Below, piece after piece: positions 8,679-16,682 of a DNA stretch of 64,000 nt (position 1 is its first letter; each line of letters starts with the position of its first letter). The position numbers and the translations under genes were made by a program. The stretch lies in contig NZ_CP014145.1 of NCBI RefSeq assembly GCF_001542775.1, forward strand, positions 1,178,001 to 1,242,000, in the 5' to 3' direction. The stretch is from Microterricola viridarii (lineage in GTDB: Bacteria; Actinomycetota; Actinomycetes; Actinomycetales; Microbacteriaceae). The notes beneath the pieces are model-generated. The model saw only the letters and a list, made by a program, of their open reading frames with translations. It made no database searches and had not been told where the DNA came from.

Positions 8679-10356
8679 ATGAGCACGGACATCCAGCGCA
8701 CTCCCACCGAGATCGACCAGATCGCCGAACGATGGGTGGACACCCTCGTCGAGCTGTCGCCGACCGTCGGCACCTACATCGGCCGTAACGAGGTGAACGG
8801 CCGCTTCGGCGACTACTCACCGGCCGGCCACGAGGCCATGAGCACTGCCGCGCGCGGCGTCATCGCCGAGCTCGACGCGCAGAGCCCCAGTGACGCCGTC
8901 GACGACGTGACGAAGACCGACCTGCGCGCGACGCTCGAGTTGCAGCTGCGCAGCCACGACGCCCAGCTGCACCTGCGCGACCTCAACGTGATCGCCTCGC
9001 CCGCACAGGAGATCCGTGAGATCTTCGACCTGATGCCGACGGCGACCGTCGCGGACTGGGAACAGATCAGCTCCCGGCTGGAGGCCGTGCCCGCCGCCAT
9101 CGACGGCTACATCGAGACGCTGCGCGCCGGCATCGCCGCGGGTGTCACGCCCGCCGTCCGGCAGGTGCGCGAGGTCGCGGCGCAGACCAACCGGCTGTGG
9201 GCCGACAACGGCTTCTTCACCGAGTTCACCGCCGGCGCCTCGCTGGAGTCGGGCGAGCTGCCGGCGTCGCTGGCGCGCAAGCTGGCGGGGGGGCGCCGGT
9301 GTCTCCGCCGTCGCCTACCGCAAGCTGAGCGAGTTCCTCACCCATGAGCTGGCGGCATCCGCGACCAGTGTCGACGGCGTCGGCCGCGACATCTACGCCC
9401 TCCAGTCCGAGCACTTCCTCGGATCGAAGATCGACCTCGACGAGACCTACGAATGGGGCATCGAGGAGCTGGCCCGGATGACGGCCGAGCAGGAGGCCAT
9501 CGCCAACGAGATCAAGCCGGGTGCGAGCGTGCAGGAGGCGATCGACCACCTCGACACCGACCCCAGCCGCAAGCTGCACGGCACAGAGGCGCTGCAGCGC
9601 TGGATGCAGGAGACCAGCGACCGCGCCGTCGCCGAGCTCGGCCGCGTGCACTTCGACATCCCGGAGGAGATCCGCACCCTCGAGTGCATGATCGCCCCCA
9701 CCCAGGAGGGCGGCATCTACTACACCCCGCCCACCGACGACTTCTCCCGCCCCGGCCGCATGTGGTGGTCGGTGCCGGAGGGCGTCACCGAGTTCGACAC
9801 CTGGCGCGAACTCACCACCGTCTACCACGAGGGCGTTCCCGGCCACCACCTGCAGCTGGCGCAGGCCGTCTACAACCGGTCGACGCTGAACAGCTGGCGC
9901 CGACAGCTGGCCGGCACCTCCGGCCACGCGGAGGGCTGGGCGCTCTACGCCGAACGGCTGATGGAACAGCTGGGCTACCTCGACGACCCGGCCGACCGGC
10001 TGGGCATGCTCGACGGCCAGCGGATGCGGGCCGCCCGCGTCGTGCTCGACATCGGCGTGCACCTCGGCAAGCAGCGCCCGGACGGCAACGGCATCTGGAG
10101 CGCGGAATACGCCTTCGAGTTCATGGGCCAGAACGTCAACATGGACGAGAGCTTCGTGCGCTTCGAGGTCAACCGGTACCTCGGCTGGCCAGGTCAGGCG
10201 CCCTCGTACAAGGTCGGCCAGCGCATCTGGGAACAGCTGCGCGACGAGGCGGCCGCGCGCGCGGGCGCCGGATTCGACATCAAGCAGTTCCACAAGCGCG
10301 CCCTCGACCTCGGCGGTGTCGGCCTCGACACGCTGAAGAAGGCTCTGCTTGCCTGA
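8679..10356 (+). CDS. DUF885 family protein, putative metal-dependent peptidase (frameshifted)
   Basis: The first segment reads in one frame to about base 9290; the homologous remainder continues in the +1 frame to 10356. The break lies in a run of seven G at 9287-9293. Removing one G gives a continuous 558-residue protein through ARKLAGG-AGVSAVAYRK. The restored product carries the family motif HEGVPGHHLQL near residue 383, which resembles a zinc-binding site, and a later GTSGHAEGWALYAE segment. DUF885 proteins are soluble or lipoprotein putative zinc peptidases; no signal peptide is visible here. As written the gene would be truncated after 222 residues. Both halves keep normal codon use, which favours a sequencing error over decay. 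Confidence 0.85.
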
Positions 10357-10996
10357 ACTCGTGGCGGTGTCGCCATACGAGGCGGTGCTGGGGGAGCGGA
10401 TGCAGCTGCTGCATCCGCGCCTGCGCGCCTACTTCGGGGCGATTCCGCGCGGCCAGCACGGCTGGGGCGCCGGCGTCTTCCACACGGCCGGCACGCCCGG
10501 GCGTTGGCTCCGGCCGCTCCTGCGGCCACTGCACAGCCAGGGGATCCTGCTGGCCGACTGGCAGCGGGACGTGCCGTTCACCGTGCTGAACGAGCCGGGC
10601 GACCGCGGCTCCGTGCGCGCCGCCCGCCGCTTCCAGCTGCGGGGCGGTGACTGGGTCATGGTCGACGAGATCGGGCTCGACGCGCGCGGGCGGCTCACCG
10701 ACCGACTCGGCCGCACCGGGCTCATCGAGGCGGTCTTCCGCGCGGATGTCGTCGACGGCGCGTTGCAGCTGCGCTCCACCCGGGTGGCGCTTCGTGCCGG
10801 CCGGCTGCGCCTGGGCCTCCCCGGCTTTCTGGCGCCTCGTGTGCTCCTGATCGAACGGTGGGACGAGAAGGACGAGCGGCAGCACGTGACCCTCACGATG
10901 ACCGCGCCCCTGCTCGGTACGCTGTACGAATACGGCGGCTCGTTCCGATACGAGATCCGCCAGGGGGAGAGACACGCGTGGCCAGACGAGTCGTGA
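10349..10996 (+). CDS. DUF4166 domain protein
   Basis: Conserved protein of unknown function, 215 residues, with the DUF4166 pattern: LLHPRLRAYFG at the start, a GVFHTAGTP segment and alternating strands such as REFQ-like RRFQLRGGDW and MVDEIGLD. No membrane segment is evident. The TTG start at 10349 overlaps the stop of the DUF885 gene, and a GTG at 10361 is an alternative. The 3' end overlaps the next gene by 19 bases. DUF4166 domains are often found fused or adjacent to NAD-dependent epimerases, and the gene downstream is exactly such a protein, so the two probably act together. Confidence 0.8.
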   Translation: MPELVAVSPYEAVLGERMQLLHPRLRAYFGAIPRGQHGWGAGVFHTAGTPGRWLRPLLRPLHSQGILLADWQRDVPFTVLNEPGDRGSVRAARRFQLRGGDWVMVDEIGLDARGRLTDRLGRTGLIEAVFRADVVDGALQLRSTRVALRAGRLRLGLPGFLAPRVLLIERWDEKDERQHVTLTMTAPLLGTLYEYGGSFRYEIRQGERHAWPDES

Positions 10997-11943
10997 TCGC
11001 CGGGGCATCCGGGTTCATCGGGCAGTACCTGTGCGAGCGCTACCGCGCGGCCGGGAGCACCGTGCACACCATCGGTCGGTCCGGCGCCGACGCGTCATGG
11101 GGCGACCACGCCGCCATCACGGCACTGCTGGACGGTGCCGACCTCCTGGTCAACCTGGCCGGCAAGAGTGTCAACTGCCGCTACACGGCGGCCAACCGTG
11201 CAGAGATCATGCGCTCGCGGATCGACACCACCCGTCAGCTCGCCGCCGCGATCGCCGACTGCCAGAGCCCGCCGCCACTCTGGGTGAACTCCTCGACGGC
11301 CACCATCTACCGGCACGCCGATGACCGCGCGATGACCGAGAGCACCGGCGAGATCGGCACCGGCTTCTCTGTCGGCATCGCCACCGCCTGGGAACGCGAG
11401 TTCTTCGCATCGACGCTGCCGGGAACCCGCCGGGTGGCGCTGCGGATGGCGATCGTGCTCGGCGACGGCAGCGCCCTGCTGCCCTTGCTCAACCTGGCCC
11501 GGTTCGGCCTCGGCGGCCCACAACTCGACGGCCGCTGGTTCAGCACGGCCAAGCGCCGGGCCGCCGGCACCTTCCACGAGTACCGCGCGACGGGCGGTCA
11601 CCAGAAGTTCAGCTGGGTGCACATCAGCGATGTGGCGAACATCATCGACTTCGTCGAGGCGAACCCAGAGCTCGCCGGCGTGCTCAACGTCGCCGCACCC
11701 GGAACCTCCGACAACACGAGCCTGATGCGCACGCTGCGCGAGCTTGTGCGGATGCCCGTCGGCCTGCCCACCTGGCGCTGGATGCTCGAGCTGGGCTCCG
11801 CGGCCATCAACTCCGAGACCGAGCTCGTGCTGAAGAGCCGCTGGGTCGTACCGGAGCGACTCACCGAGCTCGGCTACGACTTCGACTATCCGGAGCTGGA
11901 ACCCGCGCTGCGCGCCATCGTTGCTGAGCGGGCGGCCCGATGA
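10978..11943 (+). CDS. TIGR01777 family NAD(P)-dependent epimerase/dehydratase-like protein
   Basis: Atypical short-chain dehydrogenase of 321 residues. The Rossmann dinucleotide motif is VVIAGASGFIGQYL at the N-terminus. Further family signs are DLLVNLAGKSVNCRYT near 54, the catalytic-site region SSTATIYRH, and the strongly conserved KFSWVHISDVANIIDFV near 213. The C-terminal segment LKSRWVVPERLTELGYDFDY is typical. Reaction unknown. The GTG at 10978 follows AGGGGGAGAG. Translation is coupled on both sides: it overlaps the DUF4166 gene by 19 bases and the next gene by ATGA. Confidence 0.88.
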   Translation: MARRVVIAGASGFIGQYLCERYRAAGSTVHTIGRSGADASWGDHAAITALLDGADLLVNLAGKSVNCRYTAANRAEIMRSRIDTTRQLAAAIADCQSPPPLWVNSSTATIYRHADDRAMTESTGEIGTGFSVGIATAWEREFFASTLPGTRRVALRMAIVLGDGSALLPLLNLARFGLGGPQLDGRWFSTAKRRAAGTFHEYRATGGHQKFSWVHISDVANIIDFVEANPELAGVLNVAAPGTSDNTSLMRTLRELVRMPVGLPTWRWMLELGSAAINSETELVLKSRWVVPERLTELGYDFDYPELEPALRAIVAERAAR

Positions 11944-12995
11944 GCGCGCTCGGGGCGCTTGCCCTGTTGCTGCTGGCGATCCTCGCCACGGCCGCGATCG
12001 TGCTGCGCGCCAGCCAGCGCCGCCGCCCCGGACGCATCGCCCAGTATTCCCCGCCCCCAGGCGTCGGCATCCTGAGTGCCGCGGTGCTCACTCGCACCGA
12101 GAAGCGTGCGGCCGCTGCCGAACTCGTGAATCTTGCCGTGCGCAAGAACCTGCGGTTCCTGGCCCCGGATGCCGGCAGCAAGCAGCTCCGGGTCGAGCTC
12201 CTCGACGGGCCCCCGCTCGGCGCAGAGCAGAGAGCGCTGATCGCCGCGCTGTTCGGCGCCCCGCGCACGGCCCGTACCGCGCGCAAACGGCGGAGGGTGC
12301 GCACCATCCGTCGGGACGCTGCCCTCAACAGAGCCGTGCGTGGGGTCGTCGACGGTGTGAGAGCACAGCTCACGCGGTCGGGTCAGATTCGCTTCGACGC
12401 CGCCTGGCCGGTGATGCTGGTGCGCGTCGGCGCCGTCGCGTCGCTCGCACTCTACGGGATCGCGCTGCTGTGGGCGCCCGACATCGGCCTCGCCCTGCTG
12501 CTCGGCATCGCGGCCCTCGGGCTCGCGACTCTCGCGCTCTGCGCCCCGCCGGCGCGCCTGCGCCTGTTCTCTGACGAGTCTTTCGAGGTGCGCGACCACC
12601 TGAACGGGCTGAACGACTACATCGCTCTGGCTGAGGCCGACCGCATCCGCTTCCTGCAGTCACCGAACGGTGCGCTCACCCAGTCGATTGACACCCCCGA
12701 GGGGCGGGTGGAGGCCCTCGTGCTGAACGAGAAGCTGTTGCCCTACGCGATCCTGTTCGGCCACGAACAGGAGTGGGCGAAACTGCTCGAGACGGAACAG
12801 CGTGAGCTGGCGGCATCCGGGGTTCTGGACGCCTACGACGGCCTTCACCTGCTCGCCGTTGTCGGCAATCCTGCCGCGGAATTGTCGCTGCCCGAGCTGC
12901 TCGGGGGGCTGCACGGCTTTGATGTCGACATGTCGCTTCTGGCCGGAATTGAGCTCCCAGACATCGATCTGGGAGCACTCAGCCTCGACTTGTAA
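11940..12995 (+). CDS. Membrane protein of unknown function, DUF2207-like C-terminal region
   Basis: 351 residues. A hydrophobic segment at 3-22 is followed by an RASQRRRPGR basic stretch, consistent with an inside-facing anchor. A segment YSPPPGVGILSAAVLTR resembles the start of the cytoplasmic part of DUF2207/TIGR04222-type proteins. Two adjacent membrane segments occur at about 158-200. The tail is rich in glycine and aspartate (PDIDLGALSLDL). The ATG overlaps the previous stop as ATGA, so it is the third gene of a coupled set. Function is unknown. The family assignment rests on pattern only. Confidence 0.7.
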   Translation: MSALGALALLLLAILATAAIVLRASQRRRPGRIAQYSPPPGVGILSAAVLTRTEKRAAAAELVNLAVRKNLRFLAPDAGSKQLRVELLDGPPLGAEQRALIAALFGAPRTARTARKRRRVRTIRRDAALNRAVRGVVDGVRAQLTRSGQIRFDAAWPVMLVRVGAVASLALYGIALLWAPDIGLALLLGIAALGLATLALCAPPARLRLFSDESFEVRDHLNGLNDYIALAEADRIRFLQSPNGALTQSIDTPEGRVEALVLNEKLLPYAILFGHEQEWAKLLETEQRELAASGVLDAYDGLHLLAVVGNPAAELSLPELLGGLHGFDVDMSLLAGIELPDIDLGALSLDL

Positions 12996-13023
12996 CCCCC
13001 CTCGAAGACGGGCTAAGCTAGAA

Positions 13024-13039
13024 CGTCACGTTTGTGACG
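13024..13039 (+). promoter_or_regulatory. Hairpin in the rpsA leader
   Basis: CGTCAC-GTTT-GTGACG is a perfect 6-bp stem with a 4-base loop, 83 bases before the rpsA start and just after the -10-like hexamer TAAGCT at 13014-13019. It could be an mRNA structure or an operator; the sequence does not decide. Confidence 0.4.
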
Positions 13040-13121
13040 ACTTATCCGTATGCCCCTCGCAGATTCAAACAGCTCTTCCCTGCGGGTGGCCCGAACTTGT
13101 CCGTACTGGAGCATCTACTAC

Positions 13122-14576
13122 ATGACAATCGTAACGACCGCCAAGGCACCCAAGCAGGTCGCCATCAATGACATCGGATCTGCTGAAGACTTCCTCGCCG
13201 CGGTCGAGAAGACTCTGAAGTTCTTCAACGACGGCGACCTCATCGAGGGCACCGTTGTGAAGATCGACCGCGACGAGGTTCTCCTCGACGTGGGATACAA
13301 GACCGAGGGTGTCATTCCCTCGCGTGAGCTGTCCATCAAGCACGACGTTGACCCGAGCGAGGTCGTCAACGTTGGCGACACCGTCGAGGCCCTCGTTCTC
13401 CAGAAGGAGGACAAGGAAGGTCGTCTCATCCTGTCCAAGAAGCGCGCACAGTACGAGCGTGCGTGGGGCGACGTTGAGAAGATCAAGGACGCCGATGGCG
13501 TTGTCACCGGTTCGGTCATCGAGGTCGTCAAGGGTGGCCTCATCGTTGACATCGGACTCCGTGGCTTCCTGCCGGCATCGCTCATCGAGCTGCGCCGCGT
13601 CCGCGACCTCACGCCGTACCTCGGCCAGGAGATCGAGGCCAAGATCCTCGAGCTCGACAAGAACCGCAACAACGTTGTGCTTTCGCGTCGCGCGCTCCTC
13701 GAGCAGACTCAGTCCGAGAGCCGCACCACCTTCCTGAACAACCTTCAGAAGGGTCAGGTCCGCAAGGGCGTCGTCTCCTCGATCGTCAACTTCGGTGCGT
13801 TCGTGGACCTCGGCGGCGTTGACGGCCTCGTGCACGTCTCCGAGCTCAGCTGGAAGCACATCGAGCACGCCTCTGAGGTTGTTGAGGTTGGCCAGGAAGT
13901 CACCGTCGAGATCCTCGAGGTTGACCTCGAGCGCGAGCGCGTGTCGCTGTCGCTCAAGGCAACGCAGGAGGACCCGTGGCAGGTCTTCGCCCGCACCCAC
14001 GCCATTGGCCAGGTTGCACCGGGTAAGGTCACCAAGCTCGTTCCCTTCGGCGCGTTCGTTCGCGTTGCAGAGGGCATCGAGGGCCTCGTGCACATCTCGG
14101 AGCTCTCCGGCAAGCACGTTGAGCTCGCCGAGCAGGTTGTTTCGGTCGGCGACGAGGTCTTCGTCAAGGTCATCGACATCGACCTCGAGCGTCGCCGCAT
14201 CTCGCTGAGCCTCAAGCAGGCCAACGAGGGTGTCGACCCCGAGGGTACCGAGTTCGACCCGGCCCTCTACGGCATGCTCACCGAGTACGACGAGCAGGGC
14301 AACTACAAGTTCCCCGAGGGCTTCGACCCGGAGACGAACGAGTGGCGCGAGGGCTTCGACACCCAGCGCGAGGTGTGGGAGCAGCAGTACGCAGCAGCCC
14401 AGGCTCGCTGGGAGGCTCACAAGAAGCAGGTTGCAACCGCGAACGAAGAGGCTGCCGTTGCCGGCGAAGCCGCTGCGGCCGGTTCGACCTTCTCCAGCGA
14501 GTCCGCCACCGGTGGCACGCTTGCCGATGACGAGTCGCTCGCCGCTCTGCGCGAGAAGCTCTCCGGCGGCAACTAG
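13122..14576 (+). CDS. rpsA: 30S ribosomal protein S1
   Basis: mRNA-binding protein of the small ribosomal subunit. The 484-residue protein has four S1/OB-fold repeats at about 37-105, 125-195, 210-282 and 297-370. They are recognised by repeated G-x-V-x5-GAFVDLGG-like strands such as KGVVSSIVNFGAFVDLG and LVPFGAFVRVAEGIEGLVHISEL. A charged, alanine-rich tail follows from about 380. Four repeats is the normal actinobacterial architecture. The ATG at 13122 is chosen because the protein then begins MTIVTTAKAPKQVAIND, and GGAG lies at 13108-13111. An in-frame ATG at 13050 would add 24 unusual residues. Codon use is strongly biased, as expected of a highly expressed gene. Confidence 0.97.
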   Translation: MTIVTTAKAPKQVAINDIGSAEDFLAAVEKTLKFFNDGDLIEGTVVKIDRDEVLLDVGYKTEGVIPSRELSIKHDVDPSEVVNVGDTVEALVLQKEDKEGRLILSKKRAQYERAWGDVEKIKDADGVVTGSVIEVVKGGLIVDIGLRGFLPASLIELRRVRDLTPYLGQEIEAKILELDKNRNNVVLSRRALLEQTQSESRTTFLNNLQKGQVRKGVVSSIVNFGAFVDLGGVDGLVHVSELSWKHIEHASEVVEVGQEVTVEILEVDLERERVSLSLKATQEDPWQVFARTHAIGQVAPGKVTKLVPFGAFVRVAEGIEGLVHISELSGKHVELAEQVVSVGDEVFVKVIDIDLERRRISLSLKQANEGVDPEGTEFDPALYGMLTEYDEQGNYKFPEGFDPETNEWREGFDTQREVWEQQYAAAQARWEAHKKQVATANEEAAVAGEAAAAGSTFSSESATGGTLADDESLAALREKLSGGN

Positions 14577-14577
14577 T

Positions 14578-14623
14578 CGCTAGCTAGACACCGCGCTAGC
14601 TAGACACTGCGCTAGTTAGAACA
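14578..14623 (+). repeat. Three 16-bp tandem repeats rich in CTAG after rpsA
   Basis: CGCTAGCTAGACAC occurs at 14578-14591 and 14594-14607, and the variant CGCTAGTTAGAACA at 14610-14623, giving an exact 16-base period. Each copy contains one or two CTAG tetramers. They lie between the rpsA stop and its terminator. Confidence 0.75.
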
Positions 14624-14625
14624 GA

Positions 14626-14653
14626 ACGGGTCGGTCCTTCGGGGCCGGCCCGT
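14626..14653 (+). terminator. Rho-independent terminator of rpsA
   Basis: A 12-bp stem including G-T pairs (arms 14626-14637 and 14642-14653), a stable TTCG tetraloop, then TTCCTGTTT. Confidence 0.8.
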
Positions 14654-14691
14654 TTCCTGTTTAACAAGCCACCCGGCCGGGTGCAGCGGCT

Positions 14692-14697
14692 TAGGCT
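14692..14697 (+). promoter_or_regulatory. -10 element, leaderless promoter of methyltransferase
   Basis: TAGGCT followed by GGGGGC and the ATG at 14704. Confidence 0.6.
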
Positions 14698-14703
14698 GGG
14701 GGC

Positions 14704-15456
14704 ATGCAGACCGGGCGCCTCCAGCAGCATGCCGACTCCTTCCAGAGCGGGGCGGACGGCTACGATCGCCATCGGCCGAGCTACCCGGAGGCCAGCGTGG
14801 ACTGGCTGCGCGGCCCGGCATCCGCACCGCTCGAGGTGCTCGACCTTGGCGCAGGCACCGGAAAACTGAGTGCGCAACTGCTCGCCCGCGGCGACAGCGT
14901 GGTGGCCGTTGACCCGTCCGCCGACATGCTGCGCGTCGCGGCCGAGCGGATGCCGCAGCTGCGCACCCTTGTCGGCAGTGCTGAACACATCCCGTTGCCC
15001 GACTCCCGCGTCGACCTGGTGACCGTGGCCCAGGCCTGGCACTGGATGGACGAGCAGGCGGCGACCCGCGAGGTGCTGCGAGTGCTCCGCCCCGGCGGCC
15101 GGCTCGGCCTGATCTGGAACAGCCGCGACGAGAGCGTGCCCTGGGTGGCTGCGCTCTCGGAGGCGATGCACCAGGGCATGCACCCCACCGCGTTCACGCC
15201 GGCCCTCGGCGACGGCATGACGCTGCTGGGGCGCCACGTGGCCCGCTGGAACCAGCACACCACACGTGCCGGCATCCTGAGTCTGGCGACGACCCGCAGC
15301 TACTACCTGGTGGCGTCGCCGGCCGAGCAGCGGGCCATGCTGGCCCGCATCGAGGCGGTGCTGGACACGCACCCGGAGACCCGGGCGGAGGCGATCCTGC
15401 TGCCGTATGTCACGGAGACCTGGCTGGCCGCGCCGTGGACCGGCGAGAGTGCCTGA
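14704..15456 (+). CDS. Class I SAM-dependent methyltransferase
   Basis: 250-residue Rossmann-fold methyltransferase. SAM-binding motif I is LDLGAGTGKLSAQL near residue 46, the acidic end of strand 2 is VVAVDPSADML near 70, and motif VDLVTVAQAWHWMD near 103 matches the Methyltransf_11 pattern. The segment VLRVLRPGGRLGLIWN near 125 is the post-motif III region. The N-terminal YDRHRPSYP-like box (here GYDRHRPSYPEA) is typical of this clade. The substrate is unknown. The start follows a TAGGCT element by 6 bases with no ribosome-binding site. The 3' end overlaps the convergent DUF4126 gene by 47 bases. Confidence 0.88.
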   Translation: MQTGRLQQHADSFQSGADGYDRHRPSYPEASVDWLRGPASAPLEVLDLGAGTGKLSAQLLARGDSVVAVDPSADMLRVAAERMPQLRTLVGSAEHIPLPDSRVDLVTVAQAWHWMDEQAATREVLRVLRPGGRLGLIWNSRDESVPWVAALSEAMHQGMHPTAFTPALGDGMTLLGRHVARWNQHTTRAGILSLATTRSYYLVASPAEQRAMLARIEAVLDTHPETRAEAILLPYVTETWLAAPWTGESA

Positions 15457-16018
15457 GCCTGCGGACCCAGCGCAGCACGAGCACCACTCCGCCGATCATC
15501 GCGAGCAGCGCAAGCACCGGTGCCAGGATCGCCAGCACCGACAACACGACGCTGCTGACGTCCTCCACCGTACTGATCACGGGGGCGGCGAGCCCGGCGG
15601 TGAGGGCGTTCGCCACCGGCCGCACACTGAGCTTGGCCAGGTGCACGGCCAGCGCGATGCCAGCGCCGACGGCGATCGGCACCCACTGGTTCGAGCTGAA
15701 GAAGGTGGCAGGGTCGGTGATGGCCACCGTCGTCGCCGCGGTGCCGGACCCGAAGGCGAGACCGCCGGAGGTCGGCCGGATGACCGTCTGCACGATGTCG
15801 TTGACGGAGTCAACGCCTGGCACCTTGTCGGCCAGGATCTCCAACACGAGCAGCACGGCGAGGATTCCGAGCACCCACTCGTTCTGCAACCAGGCCCAGT
15901 TCGCCGGTAACTCGATCAGGTCGGTGAAACGCGAACCCAGCCCGATCAACAGCAGAGGGATGTAGGCGTTCAGGCCCGCGGATGCGGCCAGCGCGCTCCC
16001 GGTCAAGAACTCCAGCAT
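15410..16018 (-). CDS. DUF4126 family membrane protein
   Basis: 202-residue membrane protein. Five or so hydrophobic segments can be seen, the last at about 160-185, followed by a basic tail RWVRRLRHSRRS. The sequences SAGLNAYIPLLLIGL near 13 and SVNDIVQTVIRPTSGGL near 70 are characteristic of DUF4126. Function unknown. The ATG at 16018 was chosen because a CAGACT hexamer ends 6 bases upstream, matching the leaderless pattern of its neighbours, and because the first membrane helix then begins at once. It is divergent from coaE with only 31 bases between the two start codons. Confidence 0.85.
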   Translation of the reverse strand: MLEFLTGSALAASAGLNAYIPLLLIGLGSRFTDLIELPANWAWLQNEWVLGILAVLLVLEILADKVPGVDSVNDIVQTVIRPTSGGLAFGSGTAATTVAITDPATFFSSNQWVPIAVGAGIALAVHLAKLSVRPVANALTAGLAAPVISTVEDVSSVVLSVLAILAPVLALLAMIGGVVLVLRWVRRLRHSRRSTARPARSP

Positions 16019-16024
16019 GCGCCG

Positions 16025-16030
16025 AGTCTG
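16025..16030 (-). promoter_or_regulatory. -10-like element of the DUF4126 gene
   Basis: CAGACT on the minus strand, then 6 bases, then the ATG at 16018. It deviates from TANNNT in the first base, so support is weaker than for the neighbouring genes. Confidence 0.4.
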
Positions 16031-16037
16031 GCACGGA

Positions 16038-16043
16038 TAGGGT
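16038..16043 (+). promoter_or_regulatory. -10 element, leaderless promoter of coaE
   Basis: TAGGGT followed by GTGAGC and the ATG at 16050. The spacing selects ATG 16050 over the in-frame GTG at 16044. Confidence 0.55.
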
Positions 16044-16049
16044 GTGAGC

Positions 16050-16673
16050 ATGTATCTCATCGCATTGACGGGCGGCATCGCCGCGGGCAAATCGACGGTG
16101 GCCCGCCGTCTCGTGGAGCACGGCGCTGTGCTGATCGATGCCGACGTGTTGTCGCGCAAGGCCGTCGAGCCGGGCGCACCGGCGCTGGCCGGCATCCGCG
16201 AGGCCTTCGGCGACGAGGTGCTGAACGCCGACGGCAGCCTGAACCGTGAGAAGCTCGGCGCGATCATCTTCCACAACGATGACGCCCGCGCGAAGCTCAA
16301 CGCCATCGTGCACCCCGCCGTGCGGGAACTGGGCGAGAAGCTGAAGGCCGAGGCCGTCAGGAACGACCCGGACGTCGTCATCGTGCACGACATCCCGCTG
16401 CTGGTGGAGACCGGCCGCAACACGGAGGTCTTCGACAAGATCGTCGTCGTCGAGGCGCCCCAGAAGACCCGCATCGCCCGCCTCGTCGAGGAGCGCGGGC
16501 TCGACCTCGAGCATGCCATCGCGCGGGTGGAGGCCCAGGCTACCGACGAGGAGCGCCGCGCCGTCGCCGACGTGGTCATCGACGCCGACGGCACCCTGGC
16601 CAACACCATGAGCCAGGTCGACGACCTGTGGATGCAGGTGCAGGCCGAGCGGGGTGTCAGTCGGCGTCCGTAG
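16050..16673 (+). CDS. coaE: Dephospho-CoA kinase
   Basis: Last step of coenzyme A synthesis: phosphorylates the ribose 3'-hydroxyl of dephospho-CoA. The 207-residue product begins MYLIALTGGIAAGKST, with the P-loop at residues 8-15. The DADxLSRKAVEPG segment (LIDADVLSRKAVEPG) and DIPLLVETGR are the family's substrate-site motifs, and a lid arginine region follows at TRIARLVEERG. Full length for CoaE domains without the C-terminal GrpB-like extension found in some actinobacteria. The stop codon TAG at 16671-16673 is also the first half of the uvrB -10 element. Confidence 0.95.
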   Translation: MYLIALTGGIAAGKSTVARRLVEHGAVLIDADVLSRKAVEPGAPALAGIREAFGDEVLNADGSLNREKLGAIIFHNDDARAKLNAIVHPAVRELGEKLKAEAVRNDPDVVIVHDIPLLVETGRNTEVFDKIVVVEAPQKTRIARLVEERGLDLEHAIARVEAQATDEERRAVADVVIDADGTLANTMSQVDDLWMQVQAERGVSRRP

Positions 16674-16676
16674 ACT
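16671..16676 (+). promoter_or_regulatory. -10 element, leaderless promoter of uvrB
   Basis: TAGACT followed by TGCCCT and the ATG at 16683. Its first three bases are the coaE stop codon. Confidence 0.6.
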
Positions 16677-16682
16677 TGCCCT

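Noticed and set aside
9142-10356. Separate second gene starting at 9142 downstream of a truncated DUF885 protein
   Set aside because: Its first 50 codons are an out-of-frame shadow of the first segment; true homology begins right at the G run, so one frameshifted gene is the simpler reading.
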